Positions 1 through 11,781 of a stretch of 64,000 nt of DNA are shown in pieces. Numbering within the stretch: position 1 is the stretch's first letter; each line of letters begins with the position of its first letter. The DNA lies in contig NC_061124.1 in NCBI RefSeq assembly GCF_905220365.1, forward strand, positions 1,180,501-1,244,500, given 5' to 3'. Both the position numbers and the translations under genes were made by a program. The notes beneath the pieces were generated by a model, which worked only from the letters and a program-made list of their open reading frames with translations, was not told the DNA's origin and did no database searches. Origin of the DNA: Vanessa cardui (lineage: Eukaryota; Arthropoda; Insecta; Lepidoptera; Nymphalidae).

Positions 1-887
1 TACGAATATTTCAGTACTTTTAAATAAACTTATTCCTCTATTGATAGATTTATAGCATTATGAATATACAATATTACATACATCCGCTAAGTTTCCTTTG
101 TTACTAATAATTGACTTAGTACCTATATGACTGAATCCTTAAGCGGTTGGTTGATTATTTCATTTTCATGTTTTTTTGAGTCCTTGAACGGTTTAAATTA
201 AAAGTTAACCGCGATGGGGTTACAATGTTTACAACAACAAAAATAAACTTATTTCACCCGTTGTTGTGATAGGCAGCTAGTAATAAACACCTAACATATT
301 GAAATATTGAATAATTGGTAAGCTTACATGTATATCCAAACCTTCAATTAATTATCTAGTCTAGTATATAAGTATGAAAGTAACTCTGTGTGTTTCTCAT
401 TCTTTCACGACCAAGACGCTGCACCGAGTTTGATGAAATTTGGTACGAAACAAACTTAAGCTCCTAGAAAGGACGTAGGCTACTTTTTTGCCTAGCACAG
501 ACAGTTAACAACCTAAAACGCGACCGAAGCCGCGTGCGACTACTAGTATGTTATGAGATGGTCATCGTTTGCGACTATCTTTGTCTCTGATTGCGATAAT
601 AGGGTCGGAAACTGCCTACTGCGGGAGTTTTCATTATTAGATTTCACAGTTAGACATAAAAATTCGCTTTGTAAGTTTAGGTAATTAGCTTATGTTAGCA
701 ATTTCTCAGTCGGGTCAGGTTTACAGGTTTAAAGAATTTATTTTCAACAAAGACATACATCGTCACTTATGTGATAACAATAAATTAAAGTAATGTTCAC
801 TTACAGTCTATCGTCGTAGCCATTATATTTAATATTATGTATATAACATATATGTATTATTGTAGGTACGCATACATAGGTAACACA
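1..887. other. Non-coding stretch, probably an AK8 intron, with one old repeat
   Basis: No coding exon was recognised here. The AK8-like gene to the right starts mid-domain and mid-codon at 3159, so its 5' exons lie left of the window and this stretch is inferred to be intron. The part at about 366-555 matches, on the minus strand, a dispersed repeat seen again at 62838-62978. The shared elements are a GC-rich head and a core reading 'agcctacgtccttt', followed by a segment ending near 'agagttactttca'. The rest is AT-rich with no visible structure. Confidence 0.5.
366..555 (-). repeat. Dispersed repeat, family D, diverged copy
   Basis: Read on the minus strand, it starts with a 'cgcggcttcggtcgcg'-like head, then 'aaaaagtagcctacgtcc', then a 'accaaatttcatcaaactc' segment and an 'agagttactttcat' end. 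The same order occurs at 62838-62978 plus 63476-63535, where the copy is split by younger repeats, and in a weaker copy near 34808-34880. No coding capacity is seen. The family name is unknown to me. Confidence 0.6.
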
Positions 888-3145
888 TTTTTTTTAGCGA
901 CAAACAAAACAATAATCATGTATAATTAAAACATTTAACTTGGTCTCACCTTATACACTCAAATTAAATTTACTTGTTATATTACAAATTAGATCTACTT
1001 ATTATTCAATAAAAAATCTGATAATTGTTTTTTAAAAGAATGTAATGAGTCAATATTTTTTATGTGTGAGGGTATACTGTTATAAAGCCGCGATCCGTTT
1101 GTTGTTATCATTGTTCTTCCGTATGACGTGCGATGTTTCGGTACGATTATGTAGCTAGCCCGTCGACTGCTGCGATCGAAAACTTGGTTTTGTTTAGTGA
1201 ACGAAAGATTAGTGTGGATAGTCCTATTAAAATATTTTCGAATAAATATGCAAGTATTGTATTTATGTAAATTTTTTATGTTCATTAATTTCGTTTCTTA
1301 ATATATTTTGGCAGTTGGTGTTAGGTAGTGATAATTGAAAAGTAATTTTATTATTTTATTTTGTTGGTATTGCAATTTATTTATTTGAGATTTGGCTTCG
1401 GTTCCCCATATCTCTATAAGATATAGCAGGTGTGGTTTAACTAAAGCATTGTAAATTGTATATCTTAGTGAACGAGGGATGCATTTTGTAATATTACCGA
1501 GTGAGCCGCGCAGTGATATTAATTTTGATTTAATTTGCCGTAAATGAGTATTCCAATTTAGTTGACTGTCAATGTAAAGACCGAGATACTTTTCATGAGT
1601 TTTCTGTTGAATGGGTTCATTATTAATTGTAAGGGGGGAAAACTCAGGTAATTGTTTATTTTTGGCTTTAAAAATGACATAGGATGTTTTTTTTATATTT
1701 ATGGTTAATAAATTATATTGGAACCAGTTAAACAAAGTGTTAAGGTCCTCCTGAGCTTTAGAGATTATGTCTTGAATAGAAGTTCCAAAATAAAACAAGG
1801 ACGTGTCGTCTGCGTACAAAGTAATATGTCCATGTAAGTCCAGTTCAAAGATGTTATTTATATATGTAATAAACAGGAGAGGCCCGAGTATTGATCCCTG
1901 TGGGATTCCGCAAGTAATGGGTAACGCGTCGCTTTGTACTCTATCTGATTTTACTAATTGAGTTCTGTCTGTAAGGTACGATTCAAATATTTTTAGTGCT
2001 TTGCCAGTGACACCTATGGCCTCTAGCTTTTTTAAAAGTAGCTGATGACTTACTGTGTCAAAGGCTTTTTTTAGGTCGATAAAGATACCTAAAGCTACAT
2101 TTTTTCGATCAATATTTTGTTTTAATTTGGTTACAAGGTCAATTGTAGCAGTGGTTGTATTACTTCTGGGCCGAAAACCGTACTGAAAACTAGAAATAAA
2201 TTTAATTGAGTTTAAATAATTTTGTAATCTTGTATGTAAAACTTTTTCCAATATTTTTGATAAGACTGGGAGTACCGATATAGGTCTATAGTTACCTGGG
2301 TCTGTATTGGATCCCGATTTGTAAATTGGCGTAACCTTAGCAGTTTTCAGTGTATTTAGAAATATACCGTCACATATTAGCCCGTTGAAGCATTCAATTA
2401 GATTTTTACATATTAAATTTTTTATGGATTTAATAGCTTTTGTACTTATTCCATCGAAACCAACACTACAACTTGGGTCCAGTTTATCAATGATGTTTAA
2501 AATTTCTTTTTCCGTACATGGTGCAAAAGATGAAATTGGATTTTTTGATAGAGTAATTTGAGGCATAGCATGCTGGAAATTGTGATGGTAATGGACAGGT
2601 ATACATTCAGCGAGCTGTGGCCCGATCTTCGCGAAATATTCGTTAAATGTTTGACATATGGTATACGGATCTGTTACTACTTGAGAACCAATTTCAAGTT
2701 TTTTAGGAAGACTATTGCAAGTGAATTTATTAGCTGCTAGAGTGTTAACTAAAGCCCACATTTTTTTTGGTTTCTTACTACATTTAGTAAATTCTTTAAA
2801 ATGGTATCGATCTTCTGTGTCTTGAATTAATTTGGCTACAAGTTGTCTTTTTTCGATGAAATCTTTTTTCAATGACTCCTCTTGCAAATTGTCCTTATAT
2901 CTCACCCACAGCAGGTTTCTTTCATTGATCTCAGAGATTATACTTCTATTTATCCAATCTTTCTGTGGTGGATTTAGGATTTTGGTTTTCCGTACCTTGC
3001 TCATATTTATGCATAGTTTTAACTCTTTCTCAAGCTGTGTATAGTTACTCTTTGTTAATTTTGGAGTATTTTGTTCGACATTATTATAGAATTTAGAGTA
3101 ATCAATAGCCTCATACTGGCTATATTTGAAATAGTATATTTTTTC
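888..3145 (-). mobile_element. Non-LTR retrotransposon (CR1/Jockey-like), 5' truncated, one in-frame stop
   Basis: The minus strand encodes a reverse transcriptase. Fingers and palm motifs are clear: 'FIDLKKAFDTVSH', 'GIPQGSILGPLLF' and the catalytic 'YADDTSLFYF'. The frame is open from about 3130 to a TAA at 1298-1300, then continues in the same frame (codons after the stop read ETKLMNIKNLHKY) to the true end at 995. A single nonsense codon therefore splits the ORF near its C-terminus. An A-run, seen as T on the plus strand at 888-895, marks the likely 3' end. The endonuclease domain is absent, so the copy is 5' truncated and cannot move by itself. The 5' edge lies within about 40 bases of the AK8 splice acceptor at 3157-3158. 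Clade assignment rests on motif style only. No target-site duplication was found. Confidence 0.88.
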
Positions 3146-3158
3146 TTAACTTTCTTAG

Positions 3159-6100
3159 ACCATCCCTGCACATTACAAGAAGCGCGCTGTCTACAACAAG
3201 ACGGGATTCTGCCTACTGTAACTCTGGTCCTCATTCCACCGCCACCAGCAGCTGCTAAAGCAGTAGACACTCGCACCCCTGCACGGTCTTTCTTCCAACA
3301 AGACTTTGAAGGGCTAAAGTTGGCCTACAAAGCAACACTAAAGGTCTTCTAAACACAATAAGTATACCTAGTATCTATCTACAGAAATCCCTTTGGTTAA
3401 GGATGTTATAAAATAGACTAAATATAAATACACTTAATTAACTCACTGCCCTTTATAATTACGTCTCAGACAAAGTTAAACAACAAGAACACAAGTTATA
3501 TTACCTAAACCCAATAGCTTCTTGCAGCTGTTAAAATAAATGCATCATTCAGTCTTTCATAAGCTTGTATATCTCTTCTGAGGCATGTAATAGGTGCTCA
3601 TACTAAATCTAATGTCGTTAATAGGAGGTGTACATCGATTCCGACGATAGTCCAGAAAAAATAGTTACGAAATGTTCGAAAGCTATCAGTGCGGCGACGG
3701 CCGGCGCGCAGGGACCGGGCCGCGGGCTCCACGTGTGGGGCGCGCCCAGCGTGTACCGCGTCGTGCTCATCGGCCCTCGGGGCTCCGGCCGGAAAGTGCA
3801 AGCGAGCGCAGCCGCTAAACATTTTGATATTGTTTACTGTAAAAACTCTTATTTACAATTAACGTCATTTAGTATTTAAGGTAACTTGTGGTAGGATTTT
3901 GGGCAGGCTAGTTTGAACCCCTTCAAGTTAGTTAAATTTTAAAACATTGTTTACGTGGTATTGGTGCTTATAACGTCATTAAAACAAGAACACCAGTCCG
4001 AATGATGTTTAGTAGGCTAGGTTAATAAGAGGCACGAGAGCACGACATATAACATCTTAAATCGTTTGGACGGCGGCGTATTATACGGGGCCACATTGTT
4101 TAGACCATTTTTATCAAATTTTCAAACTTAGCTCTACGTACTTATAAATTGAAAATGTTAGCGCAGCATTATTTTGTTTTACAAATATAGTGTTTTCATG
4201 TAGTGCACTTTGAAGAACTTTTCAAGCAAGCTGAATTGAGGAACGACGAAATTGGTGAAACGTTACGAAAGTTTGGTGTTAGCGTTCGACTGAAAGCGGA
4301 AATAGTTAAACGCCGTGTAGCTCAAAAGGTGATTTTAATTAATTAAAGAGTAAAGTAGTAAAAAAATAAGTACGTATAGTACTACACAACTTAGATGTAG
4401 CATCGGCAAATTCAATAATACCGATTACTGCCGATTTATACAACCAACAGATATAGCTTCCTATCGCGCCATTCGACGCTATTGATTTTAGCGTCAGTTG
4501 AACCCGAGAAAACAATTGCGTGTAAAGCGACGTGTCAAATTGACGAATATATTTTTTTATGTGATTACAAGTTATCACGTTTTTGTAAAGATCATATTAT
4601 TCACATAAGAAATAAATATTGGTTTTACGAGTTTTGCCGATGCTACATCTAAATGGTGCCGTAGGTACTATAATACGTTTGTCTTTATAGAGTATCAAAA
4701 TTGAAGTTGAGATTAGGTGTCGACAAAAAGTATGCGAAAAATATATTTTTTGAAGGGAAGACCCACTTTATTAATAGTAATAGTTTTTAAAAAAAACCCC
4801 TAAAAAGATCTTAATATTTTAAGGATTGTATTGAACACGGCTGGATTCTGACCGGGTATCCTGAGACTGGTGAAGATTTCGAGCAGTTGGACCGAATGCC
4901 TACCCCTCCAAATCGGTATTATTTGTCGCTGAAACTAATCAGAATATTTTCATAAGCATCAGAATAGACAATCGAGTCAATGTAATTTTAGAAACTAAAA
5001 GTAATATAACAATGACATTGCTAAGTAAGCTTAAACAATTTACTTAAATACGCGTAAAAATTAATCTTTAGTCTTGTTTATCTATAATGTTGTCTTAAAT
5101 TTTCGCGATTATTACACATTTAAATAAAACTAATTATAACGGATGAATCGCGTATATTACGGGTCTACCCGTGACCACGAACACTGCAAAGTGCTCGAAA
5201 CGTCGGGATGTTTAAAAATAATTAATATACGCGATTCATCCGTTATAATTAGTTTTATTTAAATTGTTTATCTATTATTGATGATACACTATATTTGTAC
5301 GTAATAATAAGTTTTTCGGAATAGACCCTACTGTTATAGCCTTGAAGCGTATTGACAAATAATGAAGTCTTATAACTCTACATATTAATCACAGTCCTTA
5401 AGATTATGCCATACCATAGACTATTACTACTTTCTTCATCGTTAGACGCATTTAACAAACAGATAGACATTACATTACTCTTGTAACTTTCACCTGAAGA
5501 TAGTCTACTTAATCTGAAATGAATCAACTGTAATTACTTTCGAAGTGAAAGTCTGTAAATTTTAACAACGAAATTACAGTCAATATCGACCGTCAACTTC
5601 GGTTATTTCTTCTACAGCTTCCAAATGCCTTTCAAATAGTTTATTTTTTGTTGTTTTATTACTGTTAGTCTATAGGTCACGAAAGCAGGCAATTTCCTCA
5701 AATAAATAAATTTACAATGTTGTCATAACAGTATAATATTCCTAAACACGGACTGGGACGTGTGCAAGTCACGCACGTTGTCACGGGGTGTGGACTGGTG
5801 CACGGGGCGGGAGGCACCGCGGGGCTCCGGGCCGAGGGTTTTAGCCCTGCAGCCTGACCTTGAGAAACAAATGGATGCTGAGGTTAAGTTTACAGTTACA
5901 ATATCGTGTATGTATTATAGAGTATTACTACATTTGAAAAAGTATTTTCAAATGTAGTAATACTCTAACTCTCTTTGAAAAAGTATTTTCAAATGTAGTA
6001 ATATGACATAAAACAACTGACAAATGAAAAGGTTTCCTTTTTATCATTTTTGAACATCAATGAAAAATGTTGCAATAATGAGGGAAAAATCCCTTCCGAG

Positions 6101-7775
6101 CACCGCAAACAATATACCGCAGCAACCTTATATGCATATACAACGGATGCTTCCGTTCCCTTTTTAAATGTTTTTCAAAAACATGTTAGAAATCCTTATC
6201 CAAACAAATGTATAGTTATAAAACAGATTCGCAAAACATAATAGTTATCTCCATAAAAAGACATTAAAGACCCAGTACTAACGAACCTACCGTTCTTAAA
6301 TTCCATTCTAGCTCCTTAATGTAGCAGCTAGACATTACAAAAATTTTAAACGAACAAAATCGTAGGCAAATTAAATGATGAAAAGAAGTCGTATAACGGT
6401 GAACAGAAAATGCCATGACGTACGGTAAATTTGATTCGCCTAACGCTTTCGTTAACGTATTAAATTTTGCTTTTGGCAAACGGTAGTACGCACGAGCCCA
6501 CGACTCACCTGGGTCAATAGCATTGAGGTTACCATGCGCGCGATCTCTACTAATTTGGTTTAGCGGTTATGGTGAAATATTTCAATAGACTGGTTTTCAA
6601 ATATTCGAATAATATCCACCAGGCTGACCCTTTTGAATTTCTTTAATACTTTCGAAGATACTATATATTTTGAATAATTTACATAAATATTTATTTTTTA
6701 TATATATTCCAATCATTAGTTTTGGAAGGCAAGGAGCGTCCGGTGGTAACAAATACCAGTCAATTTATAGTAATTAACGGTATCAGTTACCAAAATACCT
6801 AATCATAATCACTTAATGGGCGTTTCATTTATAACGTTTCATTTGTAACGCGCACACGATCATCTAATTACTTATATATTCAGTATTCAAACTGTTACTA
6901 ATACTTCACAATTTACAGAAAGATTAAGTAGGTATTTATGATGGGATTAATAATAAATAATCTAAATAAACATGTGTGCAAATCATTACATAGGTAGTAT
7001 AAAACAAAGTCGCTTACTGCTATCTGTCCCTATATGTATGCTTAGATGTTTAAAATGTAGCACCCGATTTTGATGCGATTTTTTTAATAGTGTGAGTCAT
7101 GGACAATATAGTAAAGAAACACTGATAATTTTAGAAGTTTCTAATGTGATGTAAATCAACAAATTATATAGTTTATTTAGTATCAGTATCACAACGGTGT
7201 GAAGTCGGGGTGGATCGCTAGTCGCTAGTCATATTTGAGGAATTACCCTTACATTGGACGAATAATAAATGAAATTGCGGAAACGATCTTGATAATTGTT
7301 ATCTACGAACCGCCTACTTTGCTTATCGTAGACCGGGGTATTCATGAATATTATCGTCTCAAATATATTTTGTTAAATTTACAGTTAGATGCTTATTTTA
7401 CGGAAAATCTGGCCGAGCTCAGAGCCGCTGCTGGCATTACAGCTGTTGAAATAGATGGCAATAAATCAGTAGGTAATAAACTTTGGACTTTTTAACTGTT
7501 CTTAATTATCACACTTGATTGATTATATCTATAAGATTACGATTAATGATTAATTTAATTAAGAAATAGTGTGGTTTCTTTTCTATAATTTGTAAATAAC
7601 TAATTTTTTTTAAATAGAATTTCGTTCAATATTGACAATTTTTTTTGTGCCATTTTTTATTTCAACAGATCAAGTTCAAGTGAAAATGCAAGCAGCCATA
7701 ATTTCAGCGCCGACATTTAACATCGAATGTTGCTCACAGCTCCGAAACGTACGCGCTGACGAATTAGCTTATTAA
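3159..7775 (+). CDS. AK8: Adenylate kinase 8-like protein, 3' part (7 exons)
   Basis: Exons, joined by matching phase: 3159-3343, 3625-3838, 4204-4328, 4824-4915, 5732-5882, 7385-7472 and 7669-7775 (stop TAA). They give about 320 residues. The order matches the tandem-domain AK8 family: the end of kinase domain 1, then a complete domain 2. Domain 2 starts with a P-loop-like 'VVLIGPRGSGRKVQAS', then 'DCIEHGWILTGYPET' (the family's DCIxxGW..G.P segment), 'IIFLNTDWDVC', a LID-like 'VDWCTGREA' and a C-terminal 'ITAVEIDGNKSVDQV'. AK8 proteins interconvert AMP, ADP and ATP and are linked to cilia and flagella. Here the P-loop lysine position is Arg (GSGRK rather than GSGKS) and the LID 'DPxTG' is 'DWCTG', so activity of this domain is doubtful. 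The 5' exons are outside the window. Family assignment is strong; activity is inference. Confidence 0.8.
4372..4677. mobile_element. MITE-like element, copy 1 (intron of AK8)
   Basis: About 300 bases with imperfect terminal inverted repeats. Both ends read inward as 'acgtat..agta...', then 'ttagatgtagcatcggcaaa'. The centre holds 'cctatcgcgccattcgacgc' and 'cacg/cgtcaaattgacgaat'. A second copy with the same ends and centre lies at 43581-43933. No coding capacity, so it is taken as a non-autonomous DNA transposon. Confidence 0.75.
5119..5263. mobile_element. Short MITE with 41-base inverted repeats
   Basis: Arms at 5119-5159 and 5223-5263 are essentially perfect reverse complements; each contains 'cggatgaatcgcgtatatta' or its complement. 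The roughly 60-base centre includes 'cactgcaaagtgctcgaaac'. The whole would fold as one long hairpin. It sits in the intron between AK8 exons 4 and 5. No protein is encoded; a non-autonomous DNA element is the likely explanation. Confidence 0.8.
5919..6002. repeat. Perfect 22-base hairpin plus a partial third arm
   Basis: Arms 5919-5940 and 5945-5966 are perfect inverted repeats around a 4-base loop 'agta'. A further copy of the right arm with part of the loop side follows at about 5973-6002. It lies just inside the intron after AK8 exon 5 (donor at 5883). No coding. Confidence 0.75.
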
Positions 7776-7788
7776 ATTTTTGGAAAGA

Positions 7789-7824
7789 AATAAAATGCAT
7801 AACTTCATAGAAATATTTTTTATT
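7789..7824. terminator. Converging poly(A) signals of AK8 and BiP
   Basis: A plus-strand AATAAA lies at 7789-7794, 14 bases after the AK8 stop. A minus-strand AATAAA (TTTATT on plus) lies at 7819-7824, which would give BiP a 3'UTR of about 530 bases. The two signals face each other only about 25 bases apart, so the mature 3' ends probably abut or overlap. Read from motifs only. Confidence 0.55.
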
Positions 7825-8353
7825 TATGTACTCCTCCGTACTTCGACCGAAAATTATAACTACATAATTATAATATTATCTGCTAATTAAGACCTAACAA
7901 TTCAGCAGTCTCAAAACAATTACATTCAGGAATGAACAATCATCAAACATTGAGGTAGTCTCCGAGTGACCCGAGACTAAAGATTCGTCGTGGTCTCTAG
8001 CGAACACGAAGGCTGAACTTAGGAGATACAGACTTCACGCGAACGCGACTGATTTCTTTACAAATAAAAAATGCATCAATTTACACATTAGCACACCGAC
8101 CAGTCACACACATGCGCAGCGGCCAACTATTAGAAGTAATAACGAGCATTCGGCGAGGTTCAGACCTGCCGACCACCGCACATCCCATGCATTCGTCACA
8201 CTAATAAATATACACAACACCGGCTAAAACACTTTGTATCCGTTCATCTTTACAGTTTATGTACACCATACACATTCTTACAATGTACCTAATCTGTAGT
8301 GACCTTTACGGAGATCACATTTGGCTACGGTCACTTGTATTCAGTCTGTCATG

Positions 8354-10974
8354 TTACAACTCGTCCTTGAACTCGTCGTCCTCGCCGCCCGCGCCCTGAG
8401 GGGGCACGCCGCCTTGCCCTTGGTAGAGTTTCGCTATGATAGGCTGGACAACATCTTCAAGAGATTTCTTCTGTTTCTTGTATTCTTCTGAATCAACATC
8501 TTGGTTGTCTTCGAGCCATTTGATTGCAGCGTCGATAGCTTCCTCCATTTTGGATTTATCATCATCGGAAACCTATAACAAATAAAAAGAAAATTATTTA
8601 AAACATACATTTGCATTTATATTTTAGTTTGATTTGCTTTTAAGACCATTTAAAATATTGTAAGATTTTTAAAAATACCAACCTTAGCGCCGAGTTTTTC
8701 TTTGTCCTGGAGTTGGTTCTTGATTGAGTACGCGTAACTCTCGAGTTCGTTCCTGGACTCAACTCGCTCCTTCAACTTCTTGTCGTCATCTGCAAACTTC
8801 TCGGCATCTTTGATCATCCTTTCAATATCTTCTGGTGTGAGTCTGTTCTGATCGTTAGTGATGACAATCTTTTCCCTGTTTCCTGTACCCTTGTCTTCAG
8901 CCGATACTTGGAGTATACCGTTAGCATCAATCTCGAATGTGACTTCGATTTGTGGGATGCCTCTTGGTGCTGGTGGAATACCAGTCAAATCGAACTTTCC
9001 AAGCAAGTGGTTGTCCTTGGTCATTGGACGTTCACCCTCGTACACTTGGATGGTTACTGTGTGCTGGTTGTCACTGGCGGTAGAGAAGATCTGGGATTTC
9101 TTTGTAGGAATGACAGTGTTACGAGGGATCAGCTTGGTCATCACACCTCCGACAGTCTCGATACCCATGGTAAGAGGATTGACGTCAAGAAGGACAATAG
9201 CATCGGTATCTTGTTCACCACTGAGGACACCGGCTTGGACAGCGGCACCGTAGGCAACGGCCTCATCGGGGTTGATACCTCGGGATGGTTCTTTACCATT
9301 GAAGAACTCCTTGACAAGCTGTTGAACCTTGGGGATACGAGTAGAACCACCAACCAATACAATTTCATCAACATCTTTCTTGTTCATATCAGCATCTTCC
9401 AATACCTTTTGTACAGGTTTAAGAGTAGATCTGAAAAGGTCCATGTTCAATTCCTCGAACTTAGCTCTGGTAAGGGTCTCAGAGAAATCATCACCTTCGA
9501 AGAAGGATTCAATTTCGATCTTGACTTGGTGGCTGGAAGACAAAGCTCTCTTAGCCTTCTCAACTTCACGACGCAATTTCTGGACAGCACGGTTATCCTT
9601 TCTGATATCCTTACCCTTCTTCTTTTTGTACAGTTTAATGAAATGTTCCATGACTCTCTGGTCAAAGTCTTCACCACCCAAGTGAGTATCACCATTGGTT
9701 GCGACTACTTCAAACACACCATTGTCAATAGTAAGGAGAGACACATCGAAAGTACCACCACCCAAGTCAAAGACGAGGACATTCTTTTCACCTTCCTTTT
9801 TGTCAAGACCATAAGCAATAGCGGCGGCGGTGGGTTCGTTGATAATTCTCATGACATTAAGACCGGCGATGACACCAGCATCTTTGGTGGCTTGACGCTG
9901 AGCGTCGTTGAAGTAGGCGGGAACAGTGACGACGGCGTGGGTAACCTTCTTACCGAGATAAGCTTCAGCGGTTTCCTTCATCTTAACAAGCACCATGGCG
10001 GAAACTTCTTCTGGAGCAAAGATCTTGTCCCCTTGTGCAGTCTTGACTGAAACATGTGGCTTGCTGTTCTTCTCTACCACCTTGAAGGGGAAGAATTTGA
10101 CATCATGCTGAACAGTTGAGTCACTCCATTCACGACCAATAAGACGTTTGGCATCAAACACTGTGTTCTCTGGGTTAGTGGTCAGCTGATTTTTGGCAGC
10201 ATCACCAATAAGACGTTCACCCTCGGCAGTGAATGCTACATATGATGGAGTGATTCGGTTACCCTGGTCATTGGCAATAATTTCCACACGTCCATTTTTG
10301 TATACACCAACACTGTGGACAAACAAATATATATCCTTAAGTGACAGTATTCTATTTGGTAGAAGATTATATGAATGTAGCTTAATACACAAATAACTTT
10401 ATAGATCAATATTATTCATAAATTTATAAATTCAATATTCTTCATACCCATAGCCTATTAAATCATGGCACTTAAAAAAGTGATACTTTTAAATATATCT
10501 ATATATTATTTAATATGTTTGTTAATCTAACTTAGCTAGCATATCTGAACATACAATATAATATTGCTGGAGATATTATTGTTAAGCTACATTTTCTTTC
10601 AGATCTTTGTTCAAAGAAAAGATTTTTAATACTACCAAAGGACAATTTATATAATCACCATGATAAGTGTAAGCTTAATATTATACTATTGAATTAAAAA
10701 TATACTTCATGTTAATATGAAAACACTTTTAAATTAACATCTTATAAGATTAATACAGATTTAGGGCTACAGCAGATAGCAGCCTACTAATTTAAAAAGT
10801 ATATAATTTTAATGAAAAATTAATACTACAAAATGAAACTTACCATGAGTACGTGGTACCCAAGTCGATACCGATGACGGTACCGATGTCCTTATCTTTC
10901 TCCTTCTTCTCGTCGGCGCACACCGCCGCGAGCACACACGCCAAAGCTAGCAGACTCCACCGCATTTTCACCAT
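8354..10974 (-). CDS. Hsc70-3: ER chaperone BiP/GRP78 (HSP70 family)
   Basis: Three coding exons: 10974-10844, 10312-8683 and 8572-8354. They total 1980 nt, 659 aa, normal for BiP. The N-terminus has a signal peptide ('MRWSLLALACVLAAVCADE') and the C-terminus is the ER-retrieval tail KDEL. HSP70 hallmarks are present: 'VFDLGGGTFDVSLL', 'GGSTRIPKVQQLV', 'NEPTAAAIAYGL' and the interdomain 'DVNPLTMGIET'. BiP is the ATP-driven Hsp70 of the ER lumen; it binds unfolded proteins and restrains UPR sensors. Two in-frame ATGs exist, at 10974 and 10965. The second begins directly at the signal peptide, so the protein may be 656 aa. An acceptor at 10988-10987 shows that an intron interrupts the 5'UTR. 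A long antisense open frame on the plus strand is a coding shadow. Confidence 0.97.
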
Positions 10975-11644
10975 GCAATGTTCACACTGAAAAATAATTA
11001 TAAATTAATATTTTCCGTATTCGAATATCTAATCGTTCCAATTTTCGAACAGACTTAATATATGAGATCTATTTCGGTTAAGATCCAGAGTTCAATAATC
11101 TCGCCAAGGACACGTAATTTGACACTAAATGAGACACGTCACTGTTAAGGACGACAAAGTGATGACGATCCGAAATAGGACTGGAGTTCTATAGTTATTA
11201 GAAAGTGTCAATGGGCATAACGGGTTCATCTTAACGGTACGTTCAGTATGTGGGCCACCGCGCCGGCCCACTAAACGTAGAGTCGAGAATATTCCACGAA
11301 CGCAAATCGGTATTGAGTATACAAATATTTGTTCAATATGACCAAATTTAATATTTTTCGAGTTATAAATTACTTACTATCCATATACATTAACTTATAA
11401 GAACCAAATAACCAATTTCACGAAAACTTAATGTCAAATCCAACTTGAAAGTTAAAGTTATTTCGTGGAAAATAAGCTTAACATGAATCGTAACCAATAT
11501 ATCTATAATTACCTTGATAAATACGAAGATTTGCAATTTAAAGTATTATTCACGGATATGTAAAATCACAATTAAAAGACACTTATTAAAATTTTAGTTG
11601 TACACTATACGCAAAGTTGTTCTCTTTTCCAATGTTCGACAGAA

Positions 11645-11649
11645 ACTGA
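11645..11649 (-). promoter_or_regulatory. Possible initiator (TCAGT) for BiP
   Basis: On the minus strand 'aattcagtttc' matches the arthropod initiator core TCAGT. It lies about 45 to 140 bases downstream of three CCAAT boxes, and upstream of the 5'UTR acceptor at 10988. No TATA box was recognised at the usual distance. Start-site placement is inference. Confidence 0.35.
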
Positions 11650-11693
11650 ATTTGTCCACGCCGCCGCCGTAATTATTTAGCGCTAGTGTAAAT

Positions 11694-11712
11694 CGTGTGC
11701 TTATCCTATTGG
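11694..11712 (-). promoter_or_regulatory. ERSE-like element upstream of BiP
   Basis: On the minus strand this reads CCAAT, nine bases, ACACG. The ER stress response element is CCAAT-N9-CCACG, so there is one mismatch with exact spacing. Further CCAAT boxes (ATTGG on plus) lie at 11749-11753 and 11782-11786, and a CRE-like TGACGT lies near 11724-11729. The location just upstream of a BiP gene makes a UPR role (ATF6 or XBP1 with NF-Y) plausible. Confidence 0.6.
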
Positions 11713-11781
11713 CCGGTGGCGTGATGACGTATTAAAAGCTTACACGCGATTGGAACAAGTTTACCGATTTGTCGAAATATG

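Noticed and set aside
8908..10050. A 380-residue open frame on the plus strand across BiP
   Set aside because: It is antisense to a strongly conserved HSP70 exon, has no recognisable family and is explained by codon bias of the BiP frame.
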